From Glandiceps talaboti (Eukaryota; Hemichordata; Enteropneusta; Spengelidae): a stretch of DNA of 64,000 bases. The DNA lies in contig NC_135566.1 in assembly GCF_964340395.1 (NCBI RefSeq), forward strand, positions 21,745,635 through 21,809,634. The letters are read 5' to 3'. The translations under genes and the position numbers were made by a program. Under the pieces are notes generated by a model, which made no database searches, was not told where the DNA came from, and saw only the letters and a program-made list of their open reading frames with translations. Positions 12,978 to 24,639 of this stretch are shown here, one piece after another (positions within the stretch are counted from its first letter, which is position 1; every line of letters begins with the position of its first letter).

Positions 12978-14536
12978 AGTAAATATATCAATTAATGTTG
13001 ATTAAATCCTTCTCTTACTTCAAAATTCAAACTTAATCATCAAAAACAACCACTCTGTGTGCTTTTTGTTATTCTGAGGAGATTTGTACAGTTTTTCCAG
13101 TGACAATTGATATGTACAGTGTGCACCTCAATTTTGAAATCTACCTGCACTGGCGTACCTTGCGAGTAGCAAGTGGCGAAATGTGCTACTTGCGAGTGGT
13201 GAAAAGTGATGCTTGCGAGTGGTGAAATGTATCACTTGCGAGTAGTGAAAAGTGACGCTTGCGAGTGGTGACAATGTATGACTTGCGAGTGGCTAATGGT
13301 TAAAGGTTTGATGTTTGATGATCGTGATGGCATGACATCGACAGTGTTACCAGTGATTGGAGCCTCGTGATTGGCCTCGCTAGCTAGGTAGCAGCATGGT
13401 GGCTTTGGTAAGTACGATAGTACCAATAGTAACGTTGTACTTACCGTTGTACTTCCCGAAGCCACTGTGTGTAAACTGTCCATTATCCAAACGTCTTGGG
13501 GGACATGCTTTTTAGATGAATAAAAAATGAAATTCCTATGGATGAGGAAAGTATTAGTAGTCGCGTTCGACCAAGAACACTGAATGAATTTACGATGCTA
13601 CTCGATAGCTCAACGCTACTCGAGTCGATCAACGCTACATAAACATCCGGAGCAAGACCCGTTGGGCTTTGTACATCCATGGATATATCTCACTAATACA
13701 TCCATGGTTCTACCGTAGCTCTGGAGACATGTCGAAAAACCCAGCATACACCCAGAGCTAGTTCTAGCCATGTCGTGTTAATGGCCATCTTAGTTGCGAA
13801 TTCACGTACATGTAACTTAATTGTCTTTTAATTTCTTGATGTCCAAAATTGTTGTCTTCCCAACTCCACAAACTCCACTCAAGTTTTACCGTGATCAAGT
13901 AGTCGATTGACAATTCGCACCAAGGCCCTCGTATCTCCCAAGTTTTATTCATTGTATACACTGCTTTGACTAATAAACTACGGCCAGTGTTTGGCGGTCT
14001 TACGATAAAGTTACTTCAAATCATAAAGTTTTTTCGTTCAACAACATCGCCGGTTAGTCTGTTGTCATCATTCCATTGTTTGCTATAAACTCTCCGTTTG
14101 TTACAAGACCACGAATATTTGTTTAAAAACCTTGTGGGGTTATACTTCCATGCTTACACGAACTCATGGGTAAAACTTGTCGGAACGCAAATGAACTCAA
14201 ATGACCTATTTGATCACGTACGACCGCAGTTGAATTTCAGTCGAAGTTCTGTGTTGTCAGCGTCGATATAATTATTCATTTTTTTAAATTTTTTTTTTTT
14301 AAATCCAAGCTTCTTGTCTGAATAACCATAGAGAGTAAAAGGGTCTTCTGTCTATGGAATAATTACCGTTTCGGTTCCATGAAAGTTAGTGAAACAATAT
14401 AAGAATTGCCATTCACGCCTCCAACCTCTAAAAAGCTACCAGCAGACAATAGTCAACTCTGCGACATTTTTTTAATGTTATTATGCCAATTTATAAAACA
14501 ACTACGCTATTATTCCGGGTGATAACAAAGAAATGG

Positions 14537-14544
14537 TATAAAAG
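14537..14544 (+). promoter_or_regulatory. candidate TATA box
   Basis: TATAAAAG lies about 53 nt before the first ATG (14,590) and 64 nt before the ATG that opens the 62-codon frame, a plausible core promoter inside the transposon interior. Confidence 0.4.
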
Positions 14545-14600
14545 TTTGACTGTAGGGTGAGGAAGATCATTTCTCTCATTCTTTCCAACATGAATGTACC

Positions 14601-14789
14601 ATGGAGAACCTCACCATTTCACAGCAGAAAGCTTGGGCAGTCCTTCAGTGCAAGGTAGCATCATTCCACAGTAAGACAAAGCTCGAAGTCACTGTAGTCA
14701 CTAGCTATATCGATAAAGTTACGGGAAAGCAGCACTATTTAACCAGCGGGACCGATCTCCTGGCCAAGTCCCTGTTGGGGTTGATATGA
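14601..14789 (+). CDS. small open frame, 62 codons, unknown
   Basis: It begins MENLTISQQKAWAVLQCKVA and ends TSGTDLLAKSLLGLI. The initiation context ACCATGG is strong, but an earlier out-of-frame ATG at 14,590 precedes it. No signal peptide or known motif. It lies between inverted arms of a transposon and could be a captured first exon of a host gene or chance. Confidence 0.3.
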   Translation: MENLTISQQKAWAVLQCKVASFHSKTKLEVTVVTSYIDKVTGKQHYLTSGTDLLAKSLLGLI

Positions 14790-15239
14790 GAGCTGTGAGA
14801 GCCACAGAATGCTAGACACGGTTTTATACTAGCAAGTGATACATTGTCACCACTCACAAGCGTCACTTTTCACTACTCGCAAGTGATACATTGTCACCAT
14901 TCTCAAGCGTAACTTTTCACCACTCGCCAGTGGTGTATTTCGCCACTTGCTACTCGCAACTTTCACTCGCATCATGCATATTTTGTACCTTGTACCTGGA
15001 TAATTTGAGCCCTGGAAGTGACCAAGCTTGTATTTATGGGAGTAGACAGATTAGCCCACATGAGTGAAGCCTAACAACACCATGAGGGTGAATGCAATAC
15101 AGCACATGGCTGGAATTTAATCTTGTCTGCGGAACACTCCAAACCGCGAGATTTTTTGAGTCATTGAAAAGCCCAGCAAACATGCCAAATAAGAACAAAA
15201 AGGTATGTCAAGACAAACCATTGAAGGGAGAAAACCTAC

Positions 15240-16300
15240 CTGCCAGCCTAACTAACTATACCTACCTACCCACTTCCCTCAATGCCTAACTACCTACTAC
15301 CCGCCTGCCTACCTATCTTATATCTATCTAACGGCCTACCCACCAATTATTTAATTACCAGCCTACCTACCTACCTACCTACCTACCTAATATTTAAATA
15401 CCAGCCTACCTAATTCCCTACCTACCCACCTACCTACCTAATATTTAAATACCAGCCTACCTACCTACCTACCCACCTACCTACCTAATATTTAAATACC
15501 AGCCTACCTACCTACCTACCTAATATTTAAATACCAACCTACCTACCTACCTACCTACCTAATATTTAAATACCAGCCTACCTACCTCCCTACCAGACTA
15601 CCTACCTACCTACCTACCTACCTACCTAATATTTAAATACCAGCCTACCTACCTACCTACCTACCTACCTACCTACCTCCCTACCTAATATTTAAATACC
15701 AGCCTACTTACCTACCTACCTACCTAATATTTAAATACCAGCCTACCTACCTACCTACCTACCTACCTACCTACCTACAATTTAAATACCTGCCTACCTA
15801 CCTACCTACCTACAATTTAAATACCTGCCTACCTACCTACCTACCTACCTACCTACCTACAATTTAAATACCAGCTTACCTACCTACCTACCTACCTACC
15901 TACTTTCCTACCTACCTACCTACAATTTAAATACCAGCCTACCTACCTACCTACCTACCTACCTACCTACCTACCTACCTACCAACTTTCCTACCTACCT
16001 ACCTACCTACCTACTTTCCTACCTACCTACCTACCTACCTACAATTTAAATACCAGCTTACCTACCTACCTATCTACCTACCTACTAACCCACCCACCTA
16101 CCTACAATTTAAATACCAGCTTACCTACCTACCTACCTACCTACCTACAATTTAAATACCAGCTTACCTACCTACCTACCTACCTACCTACCTACCTACC
16201 TACTAACCCACCCACCTATAATTTAAATACCAACCTACCTACATATTTATCTTACACCTACCTACCTGTCGGTCTACCTACCTATCCACTACTTAAATAC
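15240..16300. repeat. CTAC-rich higher-order tandem array
   Basis: Runs of CTAC of varying length are separated about 15 times by AATATTTAAATACCAGC or CAATTTAAATACCAGC/T. The spacer type changes from AATATTTAAATACC to CAATTTAAATACC at about 15,775. A TTTAAA core is kept in nearly every spacer. Confidence 0.95.
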
Positions 16301-16430
16301 CTGCTTAATAAATAATTATTAAGTTTATCAATTTTTAGTTAAAGTGGACTTTAACTCAAACTTTCTATATATCTAAATCATGTGGAATGTGAATACTAAA
16401 GCGGACATCATAAAATAACGAAGTGATATT

Positions 16431-16461
16431 CCCCCCCCCCCCCTCTCTCTCTCTCTCTCTA
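16431..16461. repeat. poly-C followed by (CT)n
   Basis: About 12 C followed by nine CT units. Confidence 0.9.
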
Positions 16462-16489
16462 TCTGTCATATCCTTTAAGAATGTTAGTG

Positions 16490-17140
16490 ACCATGGATCT
16501 ACACAGATTTCTGTCCTTTGCTGTTCTGAGAATTTTTAACTCTGCTACTTCTGTTTTAGGAATTCATTCTTCCATCCATTTACTTTTAGCTTTTGAGGTA
16601 TGTCATGCGTTGTCTTCCTCTACTTCAATTCCCATTTACATGACCAGTTAGCATTAATTCTTCTAATCCTTCTTTCCTCATAATGTGTCCTAAGAACTTG
16701 AGCTGTCCTTTTCTCTAATGGTTTTCATCAGTTTCTTCTGTGTGCCAGCTCTTCTTAAAACCTCCTCATTTGTTATGTGATCAGCCATGATATTTTCATC
16801 ATTCTTCTGTAAAACCACATTTCTGTTGCCTGTAATTTATGCTCCACCAACCTTCAATTCAAACTTTGGGCTTTCACTTTTGCTTCCCACCATGCAATTG
16901 ATTGACAATCCTTTTTTCTTGCTCCCCTCTTCAACTTTGTCTAACAGTTCTTGTAGTTTCTCTTGAGATTCAGAAACCAATACTGTGTCATCTGCATACC
17001 GTAAGTTGTTAACATTATGTCCACCAATTACAAAACCACTGTTTTCGTTTAATTCTCACAAATCATTTCACTATAAAGGTTGAAGAGGTCCGGGGAAAAC
17101 AAACATCCTTGTCACACTCCTTTTTTGATCTCTGTAAACT
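16490..17140 (-). pseudogene. RTE-type LINE fragment with internal deletion
   Basis: On the minus strand, in shifting frames: GV.QGCLFSPDLFNLYSEMI, then NNLRYADDTVLVSESQEKLQ (YADD codons at 16,987-16,998), then KKKGLSINCMVGSKSESPKF. A deletion leads directly to EMWFYRRMMKISW, HITNEEVLRRAG-like and KTIREKQ...LGHIMRKE-like C-terminal sequence. These are hallmarks of RTE-related endonuclease-reverse transcriptases. Several stops and frameshifts. Confidence 0.8.
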
Positions 17141-17345
17141 CGCTCATATCATACTTCTAAAACTCATTACAAGAAATGACTTGATTTAGATAACTGACCC
17201 TGAAGTACAATGTCAAGGTCAAAATCTGAAAAGACAGCTTGCTGATAATATGGGGCAGACACTCGAATGGAGTCTGTATGTATTTCAATTTTTGAGTTAT
17301 AAGTAAATATTGATTTTTAACTACAACATCTCCATTGACAACATA
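17141..17345 (+). repeat. family E copy
   Basis: GACTTGATTTAGATAACTGA, CCCTGAAGTACAATGTCAAG and GGAGTCTGTATGTATTTCAA match the family; A/T-rich end. Confidence 0.5.
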
Positions 17346-17524
17346 CTCCCCTCAAATAGATAATAGATTAATATAGTCTTCGTGTATTAATGCTTTTGAG
17401 TTAAATAGTAAATCACAATTGTTCACTAAAAAGACGGCTGTCATTGAGTAAAATGGGAGGGGGGGGGGGTTCCACAACTATAACAAGCACACTAATTACT
17501 GGCTAACAGAAGAATTTAATCAAG

Positions 17525-17552
17525 GTGGCTGACTGACTGACTGACTGACTGA
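17525..17552. repeat. (GACT)n microsatellite
   Basis: Five to six GACT units in an otherwise unassigned 1.2 kb stretch (17,350-18,540) of AT-rich DNA with family E-like phrases. Confidence 0.8.
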
Positions 17553-18539
17553 CCGACTGTGTAGTTAGTCTGACAAGTATATATATACATGTCTGGCATG
17601 AATAGCTGATTCCAACCAAACTTAGGACAAATGTCAGGTACATATACATATTACTTTGTTTTGTGACCTTGGCAAAAATGGTGGAATGGTGGACATGTTT
17701 GTCATTAAAATGTATTTTTCTCTACTGACTCTTTAAGCTTAATAGATAGTGACATCATTTGAGTGTCTACAATCTTATCATCCATGCATGATGAGCTTTT
17801 TATTGAAACCTTAAAAACTTCAGCTTGAAATGTATGCTTAGATGAAATTGAAATTATCCATAGTGTTCATGTATACCTCTGAATGAATGGACCGGCATAA
17901 ACCAAATCATGCACAACTGTCAGATACTGTAGTCTAGTTATATACACAATAAGGACCTAATTAATGGCAGTAACATTTGTCTTTAAACATTCAGAATAGC
18001 AATAAGTAAGAAATTTGTTGGAAGTGTGAAAACTTGCATCATGTAGTTAGTTAATTAGTTTGTTAGTTTGTTAGCAAGTTAGTTTATTGATTAGTTCTTT
18101 AGTTAGGTAAATAACAAGCCTTCACATTCCAAATGTTTCTCCTTATTCCTCTGGGATATTTTTGAAAAATATGTCTTTTATATATTTAGATGAACCATTT
18201 ATAGAGTGGTATACATATTTGTACTACAGTATCTGACAGTTGTGGCAGGTTTGGTCAAAACTGGTCCATGCATTCAGACATACACATGCATACTTCAAGA
18301 GAGCTCATCATGAATAATACGAGGATAGACATCCAAATGAGGTTTCTATCTATTATCTAAGCTTCCTGTGTAAGTGGGTGAAACATGTATTCCTCTGACT
18401 GTTGGCCACTCAATTGGTCATTATTGTGAAGGTAACAAAGCAAAGCAAAGTAATGTGCATATGTTGACTTCTATACCTGACATTTGTTCCAGGTTTGCAT
18501 GAAAGTGGCCCATGCATGTTATTTGTGTACAAACCTGTT

Positions 18540-19160
18540 CTGAACTTTGTTTTGATATTTGACTTTGAGCACACAGGTCAAGGTGAAAATTCTGATACAA
18601 AGGCTTTTAAGAGCACACTTAAATACCACTAAGTGTCACTGCAATATGCAAAAGATAGCTTGATTTTGACAACGATCCTGAAGGTCAATGTCAAAGTCAA
18701 AGGCCAATACCTAAAAGGTAGGGATACACCTCACTGTATTGGAGTATACACACTTGACTATCTACTGTAATTTTCCAGTTTATACAGTAAATCATGATTT
18801 TATTTCTACAAATAAGATTCATTGTTCATTACAAGCATGGCCACCATTCACATAAAAGTTATTTCAACACCAAAAGTAATCTATGAATTATGTTTCTCTT
18901 ATTTTGTTCATTATTTAGTTGTTTATTTATTTTCTTGTTCTGCATTACCACTAAACATCACTTTGAAAGAAATTGGCCATACATAAATGTGACAGACTGC
19001 ATGCAATATACAAGAATAGATCGATACTGGCAACTGACCCAGAAGTTCAAGGTCAAGGTCAAAAGGTCACCTTCCTTACAAGAATGCTTGCAAATTATTA
19101 TATTTGGTTAGACATTTGAGTACACTCTCTATGTATAGAAGTTTGAGTTAGGCAGTAATA
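18540..19160 (+). repeat. two family E copies in tandem
   Basis: Copies at about 18,590-18,800 and 18,960-19,160 share GAT..TGGCAACTGACCC-like, GAAGGTCAAGGTCAAAGG and TTGAGTTA..CAGTAA phrases, as in the 58.5 kb copy. Confidence 0.55.
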
Positions 19161-19392
19161 TATTGATTTGTTTACTCCCCATACGTACAGGAGTAATACA
19201 GCAAATATGAAACATGGAAGAACAATAAATCTGGCTAACATGAGGCTTAATTCAGAGAGAGACAAGAATCAAGGCTGGCTACAAGGCTCTTTGCCTGACA
19301 CTGGGCAGAAATCAACGCATCACCAAAACGAATATTTTGTGTGCCATTGTAAGCAGGGTCATAATTTCCAGCAAAAAATAACAAATTCAGTT

Positions 19393-20480
19393 TTATCTGT
19401 CATTAAGGCAAAGAAAATTTGAAGACATCCAAGCTCTGACATTGGAAATACATGATTCAAGATTTCTAAGTGTATCATCGTAATTTGTAAGGGGGAAAGA
19501 CAAATTAGAGTCATCGGCATAGAAAAACTGGGCAAACCAATCTCCAAGTTCAACAGAGTCATTATGATCGGGTAATGTATGAGTTTTTGTATGTCCATGA
19601 AGTCCAGTGAAGAGCTTTTTCTGAACTCCAGCAGTTTTCAACCAGGCCGGCATAGTAACTTTTCTTGGCAGCTTTAACTTTTTGCACATTTGTTTGAAGT
19701 TCTCTGTATATTTGGCATGCATTTCCAGTTCAGATTTTCTCCAGGCTCTCTCAGCTTTCATCCTTGCTTTCCTCGAAGATGGAATCAGTAATCAGTAATG
19801 TTAGGAACCAATCGTTTCCGCAGAGGAGCATGATAATCATGTGTATCATGAAGAATATGATAGAGTGAGTCAAGTTTGGGTGATAATCAACATTTTCCAG
19901 TGTTTGAGTACAACGGGAAATGAAGTCAGATGCAAATAATCAGCAGAGAAACCTTTGAAACATCTCATGCTTATACATTTTCGAGTGTCTCTGTAGAGGT
20001 AGGGGTGATTGATAGAAAGTGATTTGACATGGTGTAGACTGGTTCCACTTGAGCGTCAGCAACGGTAGTAGTACATGGGTGATAATATGGTATCAATGGT
20101 ATAACCATTAGATTTGTTTGGCGGAGGATGGTAGACGACAACAAATATGACATACGACAATTGAGTTTTTATACGAACCTCCATAAGTTCTACAGACATG
20201 GAGAACAAGTCAACTGAATTAAGTACTCGTGAATAATGTTTCTGTAACAGTTGTTTTACGTTTAAGGCTTTGAGTGACAGGAATCTTGACAAGACAGTCA
20301 TAACTGATACAGAATCAGTCGGTTGATAGTTCTTTAACAGATGATCGTTTCAATAGGATATGTTGCTTCAGTCTGCCGGCAGTACAGCCTCTCTTGGTAT
20401 CCGGGGTCTTGCATATATTCAGATTCTTGAGTTTGTTCCATATTGGTATTCACTTTAGACAATAGAGATGCTGATGACAT
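19393..20480 (-). pseudogene. CR1/L2-like LINE fragment, endonuclease to YADD, internally deleted
   Basis: From high to low coordinate the minus strand gives endonuclease-like pieces (KTPDTKRGC.AGR; LSYVIFVVVYHPPPNKSNGY near 20,150; a GDF.-like stretch), then a 122-codon open frame (19,761-19,393). That frame runs AERAWRKSELEMHAKYTENF, KKLFTGLHGHTKTHTLPDH, DSVELGDWFAQFF, and at once YADDSNLSFPL, with LESCISNVRAWMSSNFLCLN. In a complete element roughly 200 residues of fingers and palm should separate FAQFF from YADD, so an in-frame deletion has joined them. Non-functional. Confidence 0.85.
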
Positions 20481-20606
20481 TCTTTCCAATGTTCATCAAT
20501 GTGGCAGTGCTAAAGGTGGCAGCGCTATACAGTACTGAAGGCATGACTTGATAAAATGGTGGCCGTTATAATGAAGAGGCAGTGGCAATACGAACCAAAT
20601 CCAAGA

Positions 20607-20700
20607 TAATACACATATGGTGGAAGCAGAGACCGTCGCAGATGATGTGGCGTTAATACACATATGGTGGAAGCAGAGACCGTCGCAGATGATGTGGCGT
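20607..20700. repeat. direct duplication, about 46 bp x 2
   Basis: The block ACACATATGGTGGAAGCAGA then GACCGTCGCAGATGATGTGG occurs twice head to tail with no mismatch seen, so the duplication is recent. Confidence 0.9.
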
Positions 20701-20899
20701 GACTGCAGCACACAGCATAACTCATTTACATATTTACTGCAGAATAACAGACTAACAGAAGCCTATTGTAATAACCTCACTAATCACCTACCATTAATTG
20801 CTGCCTTTACTTTACTGATTACAGATTACTTCAAAATCTTTATTACCCACTTCCCTCCCAACAATGTTAAACCTTGATACCTCTGAGGTCTCAATGAGA

Positions 20900-21195
20900 A
20901 TGTGTGCTGGGCTTCTGACTCTTAAAAAAATGTCGCGGTTCCGAGGGTTGCACAGAGAGAATCATTACCAGCCATGTGCTGTATCGCCCCCCTCATGGTG
21001 TTGCTAGGCTTACACTCGTCTGGCCAACCTGTCGACTCCCATAAATACAAGCTTGGTTACTTCCAGGGCTCAAATTATCCAGGTACAAGGTACAAAATAT
21101 GCATGATGCGAGTGAAAGTTGCGAGTAGCAAGTGGCAAAATACACCACTTGCGAGTGGTGAAAAGTTAATTAATTCTGCCGGTGCAGGTAGATTT
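20900..21195 (-). mobile_element. short derivative of the 13.15 kb element
   Basis: It is the inverse of 14,830-15,190, including ACCATGAGGG, AGCACATGGCTGG and ACCGCGA.ATTTTTT, then GCGAGTAGCAAGTGGC.AAAT, and joins directly to the GGTGCAGGTAGATTTCAAAA border found at the other end of the larger element. Confidence 0.75.
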
Positions 21196-21418
21196 CAAAA
21201 ATAGGGCTAATGGCATTGCAGCACAACTGTATTCGGCTGTTGCTATGGACATGGCCTTGGTGCTAGGGATATTTGCATTCATTTTTGGAATTTTCAGTAA
21301 CTTGCCCACCCTTCCCACTTTTCATCATTGCAATATAAACCATCACTTAGCTGTTGCTATGGGTGCGGTCCTGTTGCTAGGCATATTTGCATACATTTTA
21401 TGAACCTTTAGTCACTTA

Positions 21419-22859
21419 GGGGCGACACCGAAATCAAAAGCATCGTAATTACGCGTCGTAACGAGTAAAGACGAGTAGCTACTAGTAGTTACGATGTACT
21501 ACGGTGAATATTCATAAGTCTCAACGCATATTCATGTACTTTAGGTTGTAGACAATAAAAAGTAAACACCTATTGTTCGTTATTCATAAGCCCAAACTAC
21601 GACCATTTACGCGTAGTCTTCATCGTGAAAAAAAAAACGAAACAAAAAGATTTTCTTTCCTGTGCAAATCAGTTTCACGCTTACTTTTTTCAATGTTATT
21701 CATTAGATGCCTTCTATGGCATTCATACAGTCGGCTAGTCAACTAAGTGTTTCAGATATATTCAGATGTTTACCTAATATGTCTTGCCTAAAAATACCTT
21801 GAAGAAGAATTTTTATTCGAAACGTCGGATTTTACATCTATTTATTCGGACTGCCTCACAACTTCCTTATGCACTTCTCGGCTAGTCAACAAACATGTCG
21901 ACCATTTTCGTCTGGCTGGTGAACGGTGCATTGATCATGTTAGATTCGAGTCGCAGGATTCGTCAGTTGAATTCGAACATTGTCCATAAAAACAAATTAT
22001 AAACTAAAGCTTGTCTCGCATTAATATATCGTTTGATTTGATTGATTTAGAATTCACCTAAAAAACGTCATTTATATAACGAAATTTCGGGCTAGGAATA
22101 ACTGAATACGTTCATCACTTGCGTCTCTATGTTTATCTACCGACATCATGCATCACGCCACGTGTTGCCGAACATTGCGATTTCTCAACTCAACCCCATC
22201 ATTTAGGAATGTTACTGTACTGAGAAACACAAAAAATTAGTTGTTGTTTTAGAATATATAAAACAAATCCCGTTATTTGATGATATAAAAGTCAAAACTG
22301 CACTTCCGCAACCCGGAAATTCAACAGTATTTCTTGGCCCTACCATGGCCGTCAAGCATGAGCTTGTAAGTTGTACTGTTAGTTTGTCGACGTGCAAAAA
22401 CCAAAAAGAAAGTCTAACTGCTTTGAAAGTCACACAATTGTACAATAATCTTCCTCAAAGATTTACTGTTAACCCAGGACTGTTACAATATTACGTCCAT
22501 GCGTCCATCACAATAAATTTCGAATACATACCGTCATGTTCGTGAAAAGATTTACTGAATATTGAAACTTTGATTTCGTGCATATCTTATAGTTTTTTTT
22601 TTATGAATATCGCCCATGAACTTGCACTCATAAAAACATGTACAGTACTAGTTTCATCAGCACATTACTGACTGGAGTACGTGGTTTTCTTTGACGATCA
22701 AAAATTATGACAAACTACGATCAACTACGATAGAAGACGATGTCATCATTGGAAACACGGAAGGTGAGAATCACTATTGTGTGTTGGCGATAAAAAATTA
22801 TGCGTATCTACGCTCGTTATGACGCGTAATTACGATGTGTTTGATTTCGATGTCATCCC
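21419..22859. mobile_element. PIF/Harbinger-like non-autonomous element
   Basis: Imperfect inverted ends of about 47 bp: left GGGGCGACACCGAAATCAAA then CATCGTAATTACGCGTC, right, inverted, GGGATGACATCGAAATCAAA then CATCGTAATTACGCGTC. It is flanked by TTA on both sides (21,416-21,418; 22,860-22,862), matching the TWA duplication and GG-rich ends of that superfamily. No transposase seen. Part of its interior (21,930-22,520) is family C sequence. Confidence 0.82.
21930..22520 (+). repeat. family C sequence inside the Harbinger-like element
   Basis: GATTTCTCAACTCAACCCCA, ATTTAGGAATGTTACTGTAC, CGCAACCCGGAAATTCAAC and CAGGACT.TTACAATATTA match 54,080-54,640. Confidence 0.75.
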
Positions 22860-23258
22860 TTACCTACCCATCCCTGTTGTTATCTTTGTAATGTGCATCG
22901 TCATTTCACTGTTGCTAAGGGTGTGGTCAACATTAACTGCAGAATATCACCTCTAGCAACATTCCCACCAAGTTAGACTTATTTGCATATCGCTGTTAAG
23001 ATCATCACATGATGAATACAGCTTCATCTACACATCCCCAGATGCATCCCATTAACTTTCAGCCCAAACTGCGCAGTAGCTTTGGAACTATCACTGATGG
23101 GATCATCTTGTCATGGACAAATTATTGTGAACACCTAAACACCTTTAAGAAAGTTCCCAGCAAATTTCAGACCTATACCTGTCTAGCAGTTTATGAGTTT
23201 AAGTTTTTTAACCCAAATCACACATCACTCGTAAGATCATTTTGATTTTTTAAGTTGT

Positions 23259-23301
<43 letters not shown>

Positions 23302-23385
23302 TACATAGACACAGACACACGCACGGTCAGACACTGCATCATGCCATAAGTACGACTGATCCTGAGTGTTTAGTTGAGCTAAAAC

Positions 23386-24040
23386 CTGTACAAATCTCTT
23401 CAGAAAAGCACAGAACTCAGTCACCCAACTTATAACAGTGATGGAAAACATGATCATATTACACAAATCCTAATTAATGGTCTTCCCTTCAATATCTTGC
23501 TGTTTCATTGTTTGAGGAGTACTAGTGTATATGCCCTTCAGCTATAAAATTTCATGCTGCCAATTGGAGAGACAAATCACCAAAATCACTGTGTAATCAA
23601 GTTTATAGGTTAAATTTGTCTCGACATTATCAAGATAAATATCAATGAATATGTCACTACTTATTTCCATATGTTATTGTCAATGTGTACAATACTAAAG
23701 AGCCAGAAATGATTTTTGAAGCTATTAGACTACCATGTATTCTTGATTTTCTTATATATAATTTAGTCTGTCAAATTGTTATTGTATTTATTGTAAAAGT
23801 TGTTATCACAAATGTATGTGATTGTCAAGTATGCATTTCTGATACTTGAATGTGTTTGTATGTTCAAAGTCAGGTTACATTCATTCATTTCAAACATCCA
23901 TCCCATTGCAGATCAAAGTAAATGTGAACTAAATTGTTATGATATAATATTATAAAATAATATTTTTTTTCCTGAACATGTTTGCCACTGAATTTTATGA
24001 GTATTAAATTACATGAAGAATTGAAATACCAAGATATGTC
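23386..24040. other. AT-rich spacer without recognisable gene
   Basis: No motif noted before the TATC microsatellite. Confidence 0.4.

Positions 24041-24095
<55 letters not shown>
24041..24095. repeat. (TATC)n microsatellite
   Basis: About 13 uninterrupted ATCT units. Confidence 0.97.
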
Positions 24096-24639
24096 AATAA
24101 TGTGTGTGTATTTGAGGAGAACATTTATTTACAACTGTGTAGTTTTCTTTGAAATTATTGCAAGATACATTTGTTGTACATGTAGTTCATTTCTTGTTAT
24201 ATTAAGTATATGTTTAATCTCTGCCAGGAGATTGCTGAAATATTCTATGATTGAAGGCATGCCTATGTGTTTCATTTTGCAATCATTTTCTCATTTCAAT
24301 TATATCAGTTCAGGTGTTGAGTGTGTTGAGATCTTAGTGCTTTGGATAATTTGCAATTGTTACATTAGCCAGAGTCAACAGTCCAAACAACAATTGGAAT
24401 TTCAAGGTAAAGAATATTATGGGATAATAGGACCAGGAACATGTTGATGTTGACAAACCATATAGCTACACAAAGAATCTACTCAAAACTAATGATGATC
24501 TGTGTATGGATAATTGTCATACATGTATTAGACTTGCTAACACACTATACCAGGAGGTCATTGCTAGATTGAAGGGTCTATAAGCTATAACACATTTCAT
24601 ACACTTTGAAGGAGTTATTACATGTATGTTGTCACAAAA

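Larger units (their letters stand above)
13152..14974. mobile_element. element with about 140-bp inverted arrays as ends
   Basis: Left (13,152-13,291) and right (14,829-14,974) arms are inverted copies built from repeated CTTGCGAGTGGTGAAAAGTG and ACAATGTATCACTTGCGAG units. Homology to a second locus continues outward on the right: 14,830-15,190 matches 20,900-21,170 inverted, and the CTGCA border near 13,130 matches 21,185. The 1.5 kb between the arms is unlike anything else in the window and holds a TATA-box plus short open frame. The second locus lacks this interior. Confidence 0.75.
21200..23385 (+). mobile_element. family B element, copy 2, with nested insertion
   Basis: It starts near CAATGGCATTGCAGCACAAC and has two internal repeats before an insertion at 21,419-22,859. 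It then resumes CCTACCCATCCCTGTTGTTA and continues to the (CA)n run (23,262-23,298) and a degraded hairpin end. Confidence 0.8.

Noticed and set aside
20525-20725. Frames with repeated HHLRRSLLPPYV
   Set aside because: Produced by the 46-bp direct duplication; no start, domain or context.
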